Source: Prorocentrum cordatum
Lineage: Eukaryota; Sar; Dinophyceae; Prorocentrales; Prorocentraceae
Direction of reading: 5' to 3'
Assembly (NCBI GenBank): GCA_963575745.1
Contig: CAUYUJ010021159.1
Location: forward strand, 279,427-343,426
DNA: 64,000 nt
Part shown: positions 55,092 through 64,000 of the stretch, in pieces
Position numbering within the stretch: the stretch's first letter is position 1
Layout of the letters: every line of letters starts with the position of its first letter
Made by a program: the position numbers and the translations under genes
Notes under the pieces: generated by a model
Seen by the model: the letters and a program-made list of their open reading frames with translations, nothing else
The model's database searches: none
Told to the model about the DNA's origin: nothing

Positions 55092-56565
55092 CTATCTAGG
55101 CGGCAGCCCACTCCTCAACCTCTGGAGGCGGGTCTTCTGAGCGCTGAGAGTCTTGGGGACCTCCGAAGGTCCCTGACAAGGGGCTTTGAGACCAAGCACC
55201 CGCCCAGACTCCCCAGCAAAGCACGCACACCGCTCACAGAAGACGTACGCACCCGCCTCAGCCATCCGATGGCCGAGGTCGCGGAACAGGGCCAAGTCGG
55301 CAAAACGCCGAACCCCAGAGCCCTCCCCAGAGCCCGGCACCCAGGTGGGGCCCGTCTCAAGGACCCTTGCCGCCGCCTCCAGGGCGACATGGACCGCATC
55401 GGAGGTCGGCCTCCAATCGGAGCAGCGAGAGAAAGCACGGGCGGCCTGCCAGCGCTGCACCTCGGTCGGCGTGCAGCGCGCCGAGCAGGACCTGAGGGCG
55501 CGGAGACCAGCTGTAGTCCTGGTGGCGACTCCACACCGCCTGCATCTCCATTCCTGGGCGGCGTCGCTCCTATACATGCTGTGGCACGCGAGGGGCTCAC
55601 CAGGCTCTAAAATTTCAACGGGGGTTGGGCGGGGGCCAGGCCTCGGACGAGAACGAGCAGCTCCCTCCGACAACGACGACGCCCCAAGCCCCAGATCAAT
55701 GGCCCGACCCCCAGCCCAAGCCAGATACTTGGCGAACTCCTGACACTCCTTGAGCGCGATCCGAAACAGGTCAGCCGTGCCCTGTCCAACCATCTGGCTG
55801 GCAGCACCAGCCTTAGCAAAGAAATCAGCCCAGGCATTTCCCAGGACGTACAAAAACGGCGGGCCAGATCCAGGGGTCGCCAGGGCCGCATCCGACAGGT
55901 CCCTATGGGCAGGACACCAATGGGTGGTGGGCGGGACCCCTCCGCGACGCACGACCGCCGCACGAATCTGCCGCCACACCGCGGCATGCTCAGCCCCTGG
56001 ACCTTCAGACTCCGCACTCCACTCCTGAGTTTCATTGGCCAGGCCCAAAAGATCAGTGACTATGACCTGCAGCGACGGGATTTTTCCACCGCCCGCAAAT
56101 AGGCGACTCGCTCGGCCTCGCCAGCCGTCTGACTGGCGCCTCCAAGCCTGCCATAGCACGCTCTTAGTGGCGTGCCCGACGCGCACAGCTGGACGACGCC
56201 CCAGCCACACGCCCTAATCTCTGGTTGAGACGACCACATACCCGACCCGTCCGTGAATGCAGCATTTGACCACTGCGAGGGATCAGATTCCCAATCCCCC
56301 CACCAAAAAATCGGCGGGTCACACGGAGGGTCAGGAGGTCTCATCGGGAGCAACGGGAGCCCAACCGACAACTCAAAACTCTCAGGGTCCAGAGCGGCCC
56401 CTGGGCGCCCAACAGGCCCCTGGTCCAGAAACCGATCACGAGTTTTGGCCAGGGACTCAGAAATAGGAACTTCATCTTCAAAATCCAACAGCCGCTCACG
56501 CAGCACAGGGCACTCGAGCAACAGTTGACCACACGTCTCTCTGCCCGCTCCGCAGCCCCATACAC
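55092..56565 (-). pseudogene. LINE RNase H domain and Cys-rich tail, frameshifted
   Basis: This continues ORF2 after two frame changes. Between about 56570 and 56555 the RT frame (ending PDPKCMG) passes to a frame reading CGAGRETCGQLLLECPV, a Cys-rich end typical after LINE RT domains. RNase H follows: AFTDGSG (first Asp) and GEAERVAYL (Glu). Within a run of five A residues on - (56085-56081) the frame shifts again to VIVTDLLGLANE (Asp), THWCPAHRDLSDAA and GNAWADFFAKAGA (last Asp). All four catalytic acids are therefore present but split. A C-terminal Cys cluster follows (EWRCRRCGVATR, LRSCSARC). The second shift lies in a homopolymer and may be an indel error. Stop at 55092. Confidence 0.82.
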
Positions 56566-59500
56566 TTAGGATCGGGGGCGAGCCCTTTATCATGCAACTT
56601 GGCCTGGGGCCACCAGGAGTCAGACCAGAGAGACCGAAGGATTCCAGCCGACCTGGGGTTTTTGAGCGCGGCCCACTTGGACCCAGCGTAGGCGCGGATC
56701 CCACGGGGCCACAACTCGGCGTCCGCGGGGGAACCAGGAAAATGAGCCTGGATGCGACGCATCTGCCAGCGCTGGATGCCAGCACGAAGCAGCTTGATTA
56801 AATGCTGCGGATCAATCTGTAGCAAAGAGTACACCATTCCTTGATCGGAACGGATCAGAACAGAAGACTCCATGCACCAGTCAACACGAAGGAGAGACAG
56901 CGCCACCGCCGAAAGCGGGCCCGAGGCATGGAGCCAGGAGAGTTTCAGCCCCCGCTTTTCGGCCAAGGCCCTCCAGGCCCTCTCGAGCGTACCCAGGGAC
57001 ACAGTTTGCATCCAAACAACCTGGGCGTAGTGTTTGACTGGGGCGATCGTGGCTTCAAAAATCGGGTCACACCACGGATCCGCCTGAGACGCCAAGTAGA
57101 CCGTCAGGGACCCCCCACGACCCTTGGCGCCCACCAAAGCCCCCGCAGCAGCTCTCAACTTCCGAAGTTCGGCGTCCGTGGTCCCAGAAACTGCACAGCA
57201 ATGACTAGCACCTGGAAGCAGGCCAGTGCGCCACAGGACGGACACACGAGCCCTTGTCACCTTCTGTAGAGGATAAACACGCTTCATGCGACAACCAAGC
57301 TTAGCGATTCTCTGTCGGGTGAGCGGCCGCCTGCGCTCACGCCCAGAGAGCTCGTGACCAAGGTTACGCATGTTACGCTTGGCTTCCAGCCGAACCGCTC
57401 GAGCCCAGGGTTTCGAGGCCCGCAGGACCTTACGATTGGCCACCACGTAGCCAGACTTCCCCGAGGCCGAGTCCTGGAGAACGATCCCCAGAGGTTTAAC
57501 ATCAGCTTTAAAGTTGGCCAACGCAGTAAACAGTTTAGAGATCCCACCCGCCCCCGCCCCCACCCACTGAGTCGTGAGGTCATCGACCAATGCGCGGGGC
57601 ACGACGCCACTCGCTCGGACTCGCCGCACAGAGCGCAGGGTGAGGAGCGTGAGGAGGGAGGTAGAATGGGCACAGCCTGCAAGCATTCCCTGCCATGATA
57701 CAGAGGTCTCTGAAAAGAAATTGAAAGCCTTCAGTACCCTCGGCTGGCGATGGTATTCGATCACCATCCAGGCCAGCCGAAGGGGAAAACCATGGTGGCG
57801 GGCCTCACTAATCAGCTTGCCAGGGCTGACGGATTCGTGGGCCTTCCACGCGTCCACCGCCGCAGTCGCCGTGTGCCAGCCAAGCAGCGACGCGACCTCC
57901 ACCATCAGGTTATGCTCGAACGCCGCCGCCGAGGAAGTGCGACCAGCACCTCCAGCTCCCCAGACATCAAGAAGGTCTGTCTGGGCAACCCACTGCCGAC
58001 TGATGGAGCTTCGGGCCTTAGCCCACACCCGAACCAGCGTCTGTACCAAGGCGATGAGACGAGACCCGCCTCCTTCCTTCGGCAACCTGACCAGCGTGGT
58101 GAATATGCGGTTGTCTGGCCAGAATCCCAAACTCTCGCACCGTTGAAACATTTTTGACAGCGCGATGAGACCTGCGTCCGAGAGGTGCCACAACGCTCGA
58201 GGAGCAATCCCCGACTGACCCACCGCAGTCTTCGCCTTGAACTTCAGGCAGACAACCCGCAGCATGGCCACGGACATCTCGGGCAGGTGGTCCCAGTCGT
58301 CGAAGTCGGAGGGCCGAGACCACTGCGTGAGGCCATGCGCCGTCCAGATCTTCTTCCACTTTTCCATCCCCCGCTGCACTAATTGATGGGGGCTGGCCCG
58401 AGTGGTCTGCTCCAGCACCTCCTGCAACGGATGAACACGGGTAAAACGATGCGCCAGTGAAGCACCGCCACCAAACGCATCACGAGCCCACTGACGCCAC
58501 CTGGCCCCTTGCTCACGCTCGAACTTCTTCCTAGCGTCATCAGCACGATCCAGGAAGCATTGTACTGTGTGTCCAGCCACAGGGTCTGTCCAGACCGTGA
58601 TGCCACGAGCCAAGAACTGCGCCAGGTCCACATCCAGCTTGCCAAGCGTCTCCGACGCCCGACCAATCTTCAAGTAGAACTGCTTCAGCTCACACAGCAA
58701 CTCAACCAAACGAGACGTCTGAGCAATAATGACCGAGCACACCACGTTGGCCGCCGTCAGCCTCTGCCCAAGCTCACAAACCTGCTGCCACATAGCGCGA
58801 CCATGCCTGAGCCAGCTTGCCGCCACCTGCAGCGCCGCCACCTGCGGGGTCTGGTACACTCTCCGCCGAGGGGGCTTCCACTCAAGCTTCACCATGCGAA
58901 AGGCAACGTCACCCCCGCGGCCTCCATGCGACGAACGATCCAAATGTCTGTGTCCCCATCGATCAGAAAGCTCACATTCAATACTATGCAACACATGGTC
59001 CCAAGCGCGCTGCAGGCCCACCTGGCCCTCAGCTGTCAGAACACAGTGTAATGCACGTTCCCATTCACGAGTCCGCGGGAACGGCGCACAGCCAATCGGG
59101 GCCTCGGACCCCCGGCCACGAGGCTCCACGGGCAGGCGAGCCCACGCCTCAACGTCTTTCACAGCCAAGGGAAAGTGAACAGGGTGATGTGGGTACAGCT
59201 CAGACTCCAGATCCACCCAAGGTGGGTCCACCCGCAAAGCTAAACTGCTGCAAATGATGCCGAAGTCGATGATGCTGCCTTGGCCTTTCACGCAAGTACT
59301 CTCCCGCGGAACACAATGGACTCCTGGAAACCCTTGGCTCCAACCTGTCATCAACACATCCGAGCTCATGTTGAAGTCGCCAACACAAGCCCAATCAAGC
59401 TTTAAAGCCGAAAGCAACAGCAAGTAGTGTTGCAGGTGGGCCTGAATGAACGCGTTCTCGTCAGTGAGTCCGGCCGAATCGTGGAAATATGCTGACACAT

Positions 59501-59978
59501 CTACGATGCCATTGCGCACTCCCCAGTGAACATGAGCAGCACAAAGTCTTCCAGGCGCCATGTCCTGGTCGAAGTAGGGCGCCGCAGTAACCGAGATGTG
59601 CGTCTTGGTGAGGATCGCCACGCCTCCAGAGGTTCCACCACCTTCTGACGGCACCGCAGCACTCCACACACCATGATAGCCGAGATCCTTCGCCTGATTT
59701 TGTAACGAACCCAGCCGAGACGAGATACCATGATGCTCCTGCACCGCGATAATGGAACTGGGCGGGCCAGCTGCTAAAAACTTGATGAGAGGGCCGCCGC
59801 TCGAGACGTTCGCCGTCGTGATGAGGCCCTTGACCACCCTCTCATCGCCACCGCGCCCACCTGAATGTAAAAGTTGCCCAGACGGCTGTCCTGACACATT
59901 TTTCGAAGCTGCTGCGAGCTCCACGGGGGACGAGAGAATCGCCTGCGGCTGCTGGTGCCCTCTGCCACCCGATGCCAC
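56496..59978 (-). CDS. LINE ORF2: AP-like endonuclease and reverse transcriptase
   Basis: 1,160 codons open on -. Residues about 50-275 form an exonuclease/endonuclease/phosphatase-type domain: VQEHH (Glu81), GGVAIL, GDFN (200-203), IDF (Asp238) and HHPVHF (264-269). This would nick target DNA. Residues about 560-900 form the reverse transcriptase: motif A VDAWKAHESV (Asp709), motif B SWQG (761-764) and motif C LVDD (797-800), where most RTs have YxDD or FxDD. Expected role is target-primed reverse transcription of the element RNA. The frame has no ATG at its start: a TAA lies at 59998-60000 and the first possible start is GTG at 59978. Initiation would need recoding, a non-AUG codon, or the true start is damaged. 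The end at 56496 is caused by a frameshift near 56560; RNase H continues beyond. Confidence 0.88.
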   Translation of the reverse strand: MASGGRGHQQPQAILSSPVELAAASKNVSGQPSGQLLHSGGRGGDERVVKGLITTANVSSGGPLIKFLAAGPPSSIIAVQEHHGISSRLGSLQNQAKDLGYHGVWSAAVPSEGGGTSGGVAILTKTHISVTAAPYFDQDMAPGRLCAAHVHWGVRNGIVDVSAYFHDSAGLTDENAFIQAHLQHYLLLLSALKLDWACVGDFNMSSDVLMTGWSQGFPGVHCVPRESTCVKGQGSIIDFGIICSSLALRVDPPWVDLESELYPHHPVHFPLAVKDVEAWARLPVEPRGRGSEAPIGCAPFPRTREWERALHCVLTAEGQVGLQRAWDHVLHSIECELSDRWGHRHLDRSSHGGRGGDVAFRMVKLEWKPPRRRVYQTPQVAALQVAASWLRHGRAMWQQVCELGQRLTAANVVCSVIIAQTSRLVELLCELKQFYLKIGRASETLGKLDVDLAQFLARGITVWTDPVAGHTVQCFLDRADDARKKFEREQGARWRQWARDAFGGGASLAHRFTRVHPLQEVLEQTTRASPHQLVQRGMEKWKKIWTAHGLTQWSRPSDFDDWDHLPEMSVAMLRVVCLKFKAKTAVGQSGIAPRALWHLSDAGLIALSKMFQRCESLGFWPDNRIFTTLVRLPKEGGGSRLIALVQTLVRVWAKARSSISRQWVAQTDLLDVWGAGGAGRTSSAAAFEHNLMVEVASLLGWHTATAAVDAWKAHESVSPGKLISEARHHGFPLRLAWMVIEYHRQPRVLKAFNFFSETSVSWQGMLAGCAHSTSLLTLLTLRSVRRVRASGVVPRALVDDLTTQWVGAGAGGISKLFTALANFKADVKPLGIVLQDSASGKSGYVVANRKVLRASKPWARAVRLEAKRNMRNLGHELSGRERRRPLTRQRIAKLGCRMKRVYPLQKVTRARVSVLWRTGLLPGASHCCAVSGTTDAELRKLRAAAGALVGAKGRGGSLTVYLASQADPWCDPIFEATIAPVKHYAQVVWMQTVSLGTLERAWRALAEKRGLKLSWLHASGPLSAVALSLLRVDWCMESSVLIRSDQGMVYSLLQIDPQHLIKLLRAGIQRWQMRRIQAHFPGSPADAELWPRGIRAYAGSKWAALKNPRSAGILRSLWSDSWWPQAKLHDKGLAPDPKCMGLRSGQRDVWSTVARVPCAA

Positions 59979-60285
59979 AGAGGGCGAAGGTGGTGATTAG
60001 TGCATACAGCCGCTGGCGTCGGAAACCGAAGTAGACAAGCCGCATGTCGACCATGCCACTCCACTAGGAGGTAGCACATGTGGCGACCTCTGCTGAGCCT
60101 GCTTCGCAACAGGCCCAGTGAGTGCACCGCTCGACGCCGAGGCACCAGTCGCCCCCGAACTCCCAGCGCTGCATGCCGAACCCCCCGAGGTCGAGGTAGT
60201 AGGCAGAGACGAACTTGAGAAAGTACCAGGCGTCATCATGGCGAACGACAATAAACATCGTAGCACGAACATGATTATCCAGCTA
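59979..60285 (-). other. ORF1-ORF2 junction of the LINE
   Basis: 307 bp between the ORF1 stop and the open part of ORF2. Minus frames here (60258-60064, with FLKFVSAYYLDLGGFGMQRW; 60145-59774) look protein-like and may be the original ORF2 N-terminus in shifted frames. Confidence 0.4.
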
Positions 60286-61359
60286 TTAATACGGGCTCCA
60301 GGCCGTCGCGCCACTGAAGGCCTTCTTGGCCATCGCCCGCAACTCTTCAACTTCTGACGGTAGCTCTCCGACAAAGCCGACTGCCGAGAGACCTTCCCGC
60401 AACTTGTCTTCTTCCATCCCGTCAAAGTCAGGCTCCGTGAGCTTCGGCTTCTTCTGGGACGGCTCGCCATCAGAACCAGTGGAACCCCCGCCCCCATCAG
60501 ACGCCTGAACAGGCACCACCAGCTTGTCCACCAGCGGGTTGGCCTTGACCGCAACGAGTAGCTCTCCATGAATGCCAGCCGCCGCCAGCAAAGCGTCCAG
60601 CACCGACGTGTCGATCTGCCCACCAGCAGCAGGCTTAGCACCATCAGGAGGCTGCGGAGCAGATTTGCCCAGCTGCTGCAGCTGGCCCTCGAGCTCCACG
60701 ATGACCACCCTCTGGGCTGCTGCTTTAGACTCAGCTTCTGCCGTATCTTTCTGCAATTGCGAAAGCTCAGCCGCCTTAGCAGACGCAGCCTTCTCCAGCT
60801 TCTGCAACTTAGACGTCTCATTCTGCAGCTTAGTGGACAACTGCCGAATCTGCGCACACAGCGGCTGCTTGGAACGCCTCTTCTCCAGCAACGCGCTCTT
60901 GGCCGCCAGCGCCTCGGCAGCCACATGCTCCATGCCTGGCGCGCCGACACATGCCGCATGGATGCCCTCTTGAGCCCCCACCTGCAACATAATCTTAGCG
61001 TCCTCATCATCCTCCGACTTGCTCTGCTCGGCGAGCTGCACCCCAGGCTGCGCCCCACTGGGGAGTTTCTGGGCATTCTGCTTGCGAAGCTCGGCAACCT
61101 CCGCCTGCAGCCGAGCGAGCAACTTGGCCGTGTCCGACGCCGTTGCCCACGGAGGAGAGCGCTCGGGCTTGGGCTTGCGCACCGACGGGACCTTGGGCTC
61201 CACATTGTGAAGGAAACACGCCCCATTGTGCATCCCTCCACACCCGTCTGTGACCCGCCCAGCACTGTACATCTTGTAACCTGGATTGACCCAAGGTTCA
61301 CCAGAGCGCTGCACACAAAAGCGACACAACCAATCCTGCTTCTCAGGCGGAAGGCCCAT
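60286..61359 (-). CDS. LINE ORF1: Cys/His cluster and coiled-coil protein
   Basis: 357 codons from the first ATG (61359-61357). The frame is open to about 61446 but upstream only GTG is available. Near the N-terminus is a Cys/His cluster (WLCRFCVQRSGEPW, then TDGCGGMHNGACFLHN), a probable zinc-binding RNA/DNA-contact module. The middle (about residues 90-260) is rich in heptad-like Ala/Leu/Glu/Lys/Gln, including KLLARLQAEVAELRKQ and LQKLEKAASAKAAELSQLQK, predicted as coiled coil. The C-terminus is acidic (TEPDFDGMEEDKLREGL). Zinc motif plus coiled coil upstream of EN-RT fits a LINE ORF1 RNA-binding protein that would coat element RNA; this is inferred from layout, not a recognised named family. 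It starts about 135 nt after the SL. Confidence 0.75.
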   Translation of the reverse strand: MGLPPEKQDWLCRFCVQRSGEPWVNPGYKMYSAGRVTDGCGGMHNGACFLHNVEPKVPSVRKPKPERSPPWATASDTAKLLARLQAEVAELRKQNAQKLPSGAQPGVQLAEQSKSEDDEDAKIMLQVGAQEGIHAACVGAPGMEHVAAEALAAKSALLEKRRSKQPLCAQIRQLSTKLQNETSKLQKLEKAASAKAAELSQLQKDTAEAESKAAAQRVVIVELEGQLQQLGKSAPQPPDGAKPAAGGQIDTSVLDALLAAAGIHGELLVAVKANPLVDKLVVPVQASDGGGGSTGSDGEPSQKKPKLTEPDFDGMEEDKLREGLSAVGFVGELPSEVEELRAMAKKAFSGATAWSPY

Positions 61360-61494
61360 GGCAGCGACGGCTGGGGAGTCGGGTTGGAGGCTAGCGAACC
61401 CCTCGACCGAGGGACCTCCGTACACACAGTTAGCTGCCGCGGACTAGCGGTATCCGTTTTTGCCAATGCGGGCTCAGCCCGCCAAAGCATAAGT

Positions 61495-61516
61495 CTTGAG
61501 CCAAAATGGCTACGGA
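61495..61516 (-). promoter_or_regulatory. Exact dinoflagellate spliced leader (genomic copy)
   Basis: The minus strand reads TCCGTAGCCATTTTGGCTCA plus AG, all 22 nt of the DinoSL. It sits at the 5' end of the LINE and next to the probable 17-bp target duplication (the first T overlaps it). The SL is normally added to mRNA by trans-splicing, so its presence here indicates that a trans-spliced LINE mRNA was the template for insertion. Its internal AG after a CTC pyrimidine tract could act as a new trans-splice acceptor. Confidence 0.92.
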
Positions 61517-61640
61517 GGAGAGGGAGGAGGAGGAGGAGGAGGAGGAGGAGGAGGAGGAGGAGGAGGGTGAGGGGGAGGAGGGATCAGGTGGAGGTAGGAG
61601 AGGAGGATCAGGAGGAGGAGGAGGAGGAGGGATCAGGTGG
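61517..61640. repeat. GAG microsatellite
   Basis: (GAG)n with GGATCAGGTGG interruptions, upstream of the LINE and between the arms of the family N element. Confidence 0.95.
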
Positions 61641-61709
61641 ACGACCCTATCCTCCCTTCCCCCCCGTCCTGCCTGTGGTAGTGGTCGTGGGAAGACGGGC
61701 CCATCAAAG

Positions 61710-62840
61710 GATCGGCGCGGTGTCAGAACTACACTTTTTGCGTCGGCGGCTGGGCAGAGGGCGACTGCGCTGGCGACGGAAGGCCAAAACGGGGATGCCG
61801 TTAGAGCGAACTGTTCCACCACGTACGCGGCCGAAGGAGAACAGGGATCAGGCGGGCGGCGCGCGTCAGAAATACGCATACGCCGTCACGATACGATCCC
61901 GATGTGCCAAGCTCGGCCTCTGGACCTGGGAGCGGCTGGTTCGCCGACTCGCACATGTGGGCGTTCTCGGGGAGATGTTGCCGCAGGGCTTCGGGCCAGA
62001 CGAAAGGGGAGGATTGGGAAAGGTGGTGTTACGAAATCTGCTGCAGGCAGTTGGTTTCGGTCCCACCGAGGGGCCCATTCCTCGAGGTCTGTCCGCCCTT
62101 CCTCTCCCCCTCTTCGCCTTCATCGCCTCTGGTGGCTGCATGTATATGCTCGAATGCTTTCTGCCGGGCGGCGGCGGACCTGCCCCGGCGCCTGCACGTA
62201 TGCCTGCGGGCGGTGCTCGAGCCGGCTGCCGTATCCAGGAGGCCAGGAGGCGTGGCACCGCATGCCAAGGCGGTTTGCCAGGGCTGGACCTATACGGTGT
62301 TGTGGCGATCTCGTGGGCCGTTTTCGTGTCGACTTCGTTTTGCGCTAGAGGCGGATGGAGGACAAAACGACGGAAAACGAAACCAAAACGAAAACGACAA
62401 ACACCGTTTGGGTTCAGCCCTGTGGTTTTGTATGGAGGGAGCACCGTCTCTGTCTGGTCGGACGAAAGGGGTATTGGGAGATGTGCGGCGTACCACGTCT
62501 GTTGCATGCAGGTGGTCTGTGACACCCGTCCGATCCGACCTGACCTCTGGATGGACATATGGGACGCTTCCAAATACGTCCTCTGATACTTCCGAGCCCA
62601 GGCCGACGACTCGAAAACACAATGTCAGATGTGTTCCCATGGAGACAAAAGCTCCCGACAAGCCTCGCACACCCTGCATGCCGCGGCCGCCAGGCGCCAC
62701 GTGTCCCAGAGATCCCTGGGGACCACGCCCTGCGTCGTCGGCGAATGACGATTGCACGCCGCGGCCGGCAGGCCCAAGTGTCTCGGTGATCTCTGGGGAT
62801 TCCGCTTGACGGCTTCCACAAATGATTTCATAAAGAACAC
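61710..62840. other. Unassigned sequence with one dispersed motif
   Basis: AATCTGCTGCAGGCAGTTGG then TTTCGG at 62036-62062 resembles the motif at 39345 and 53224. Inverted GGCCGCCAGGC/GCCGGCAGGCCC words near 62685 and 62762. The long + frame 60568-62586 is antisense to LINE ORF1 and is not accepted. No gene identified. Confidence 0.45.
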
Positions 62841-62914
62841 GTGCGCATCATGTACAACGAAGGGCATGCAAACATGACATGCGTAGTACATAGCCAACAT
62901 GAGCAGCAAGCAAA

Positions 62915-62915
62915 G

Positions 62916-62952
<37 letters not shown>

Positions 62953-62970
62953 GCACACACACACGCACAT
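62915..62970. repeat. CA microsatellite
   Basis: (CA)n with TCG and CG interruptions. Confidence 0.95.
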
Positions 62971-63039
62971 CCCTGCTACGTAACATGCGCACGCGACAAT
63001 GTTAGCCAACGAGGACCCGTAACAGCGTGATTCTAGCAA

Positions 63040-63215
63040 TGTATGTGGTGCAATCTATGTGGTGCAATCTTGGTAGTGCAATATGTGTGGTGCAATCTGC
63101 GTTGTGCAACTTAGGCGTACAGGCATTGTGTTGCAAAAGTTGTGGTGTGATGTAGGTGGCGTGACCTACGTTGTGCAATATATGTTATGCGATCTATGGT
63201 GTGCAATATGTATGG
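63040..63215 (+). repeat. ~16-bp tandem repeat GTGGTGCAATCTATGT
   Basis: About 10 diverged units. Confidence 0.85.
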
Positions 63216-63239
63216 AATAGCGCTTTCTACCGCTGCTGG

Positions 63240-63400
63240 CGAAAAAAAGGGGGGGGGGCTACTGGGGGTTCCCAACCCGTCCCCCCCCCCGTCGAAAATT
63301 GGGGGGTTCACTACGGTTCGACCCCCCCCCCTCCAGTCCATTATGAAAAGGGAGGGGCGGTCACTACCGGTTCGAACCCCCCCCCCTCGCAGCCGGCAAA
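63240..63400 (+). repeat. ~67-bp repeat with C homopolymers
   Basis: TTCACTACGGTTCGACCCCC and GTCACTACCGGTTCGAACCC share a unit near 63308 and 63360, with a weaker one at 63258. Confidence 0.65.
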
Positions 63401-63416
63401 CGTTTCCCGCTCCTCG

Positions 63417-64000
63417 GAACAGTTGGACAGTGGTGGGGATTCTGGGACAGTGGTGGGGACGGTGGTGGTGGGGACAGGTGTGGAGACAGTGGGACATTGG
63501 TGCGGACAGTGGGACAGTGGTGGGGACGGTGGTGGTGGGGACAGTGGGGGACAGCGGGACAGTGGTGGGAGCAGTTGGGACAGTAGGACAGTGGTGAGGA
63601 CGGCAGTGGTGGGGACAGTGGTGAAGGCGGTGGTGAGGACGATGGTGGGACAGTAGTACAGTGGGGAGAGTAGTGGGGACAGTTTGGACAGTGGGACAGT
63701 GGTGGGGACAGTGGGGACAGTGAGACAGCACAGTGGGACAGCGGCGGGGACAGTGGGGACAGTGGGACAGTGGTGCGAACAGTGGGGACAGTGAAACAGT
63801 GGTGGGGACAGTGGTGACAATGGGGATAGTGGGACCCTGGTGGGACAATGGCGGGGAGAGTGGGGACAGCGAGACACTGGTTGGGGCACTGGTAATGGAC
63901 AGCGGGGACAATGGTGGGTACAGTGGGGACAGTGGGACAGTGGTGGGGGCTGTGGGACAGTGGTGGGGACGGCGGCGGTGGGGACAGTGGTGTGGGGACA
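63417..64000 (+). repeat. GTGGGGACAGTGGGACA minisatellite to window end
   Basis: Degenerate 9-10-bp units (GGGGACAGTG, GGGACAGTG) with GGTGGTGG variants, continuing past the window. Confidence 0.95.

Larger units (their letters stand above)
54981..61515 (-). mobile_element. LINE-type retrotransposon with spliced-leader 5' end
   Basis: A 6,535-bp minus-strand element. It begins with the DinoSL, then ORF1, ORF2 (endonuclease and reverse transcriptase) and an RNase H/Cys-rich region in shifted frames, and ends ...CACCCTCTACTGGCGT without a poly(A) tail. The 17-mer AGGAGAGGGAGGAGGAG occurs at 54964-54980 and 61516-61532, a probable target-site duplication (caution: purine microsatellite). APE-like EN, RT and RNase H together are the layout of I-clade-like LINEs. 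Two frameshifts and no ATG for ORF2 suggest this copy is inactive, unless recoding or assembly error explains them. Confidence 0.85.
54930..61705. mobile_element. Family N inverted-repeat element, copy 2, split by the LINE
   Basis: Left arm GACGGGCCAGTTTTCCACCA (54930-54960) and right arm GGTCGTGGGAAGACGGGCCC plus ATC (61671-61705) correspond to the arms of the element at 12550-12697. Removing 54981-61515 and one copy of the 17-bp duplication would leave a GAG tract between the arms, the layout of copy 1. Confidence 0.6.

Noticed and set aside
59997-61490. 497-codon - frame overlapping LINE ORF1
   Set aside because: It is the alternative frame of ORF1: Arg/Ser-rich, without the Cys/His cluster or coiled coil seen in the accepted frame.
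60568-62586. 672-codon + open frame
   Set aside because: It lies antisense to LINE ORF1 and the SL, and crosses a GAG microsatellite; composition is Arg/Leu-rich without motifs.
63300-63400. tRNA-like GGTTCGAACCCC near the window end
   Set aside because: It is part of a ~67-bp repeat with C runs and no cloverleaf can be drawn around it.

Overview
The window is eukaryotic nuclear DNA from a dinoflagellate. The decisive evidence is an exact copy of the 22-nt dinoflagellate spliced leader (DinoSL) on the minus strand at 61495-61516, plus two decayed SL relics (4124-4145 on +, 45435-45471 on -). High GC, dense simple repeats, scarcity of ordinary genes and a divergent LINE fit a large dinoflagellate genome of the Prorocentrum kind; the genus cannot be fixed from this window. 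There is no operon structure, and I found no rRNA, tRNA or CRISPR locus. Most long open frames are by-products of GC-rich or stop-free repeats.

The only convincing protein-coding unit is a near full-length LINE-type retrotransposon on the minus strand, 54981-61515. In transcript order it carries SL, ORF1 (Cys/His cluster plus coiled coil), ORF2 (APE-like endonuclease plus reverse transcriptase), then RNase H and a Cys-rich tail in two further frames. A 17-bp direct repeat flanks it. It appears to have landed in the GAG tract of a small inverted-repeat element (arms at 54930-54960 and 61671-61705), whose uninterrupted relative lies at 12550-12697.

Layout: 0-7 kb, microsatellites, a 1-kb composite repeat, an SL relic and an 82-bp-unit array; 7-9.3 kb, unassigned sequence; 9.3-15.5 kb, small non-autonomous elements, GAG/CCT tracts, a degenerate satellite and the second composite repeat; 15.5-21.3 kb, AT and GAC tracts, minisatellites and the second 82-bp-unit array; 21.7-25 kb, degenerate satellite, 1.5 kb of TCAGCC hexamers and a 73-bp array; 25-29.5 kb, an 8-bp-TSD element family and more GAG tracts; 29.9-32.9 kb, diverged repeat arrays, one of which flips orientation; 33.0-34.0 kb, an unidentified protein-like minus-strand segment of lower GC; 34.1-45 kb, more small elements and minisatellites, including a perfect 49-bp foldback; 45-52 kb, very GC-rich and unassigned apart from a tandem SL relic and a 70-76-bp array; 52-54.9 kb, microsatellites and a palindromic element; 54.9-61.7 kb, the nested LINE; 61.7-64 kb, unassigned sequence and minisatellites.

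The biology is that of mobile and repeated DNA. At least four small element families can be delimited by their own inverted ends and, in several copies, by target-site duplications (8, 5, 5 and possibly 6 bp). The LINE and the SL relics indicate that trans-spliced mRNAs were reverse-transcribed into this genome.
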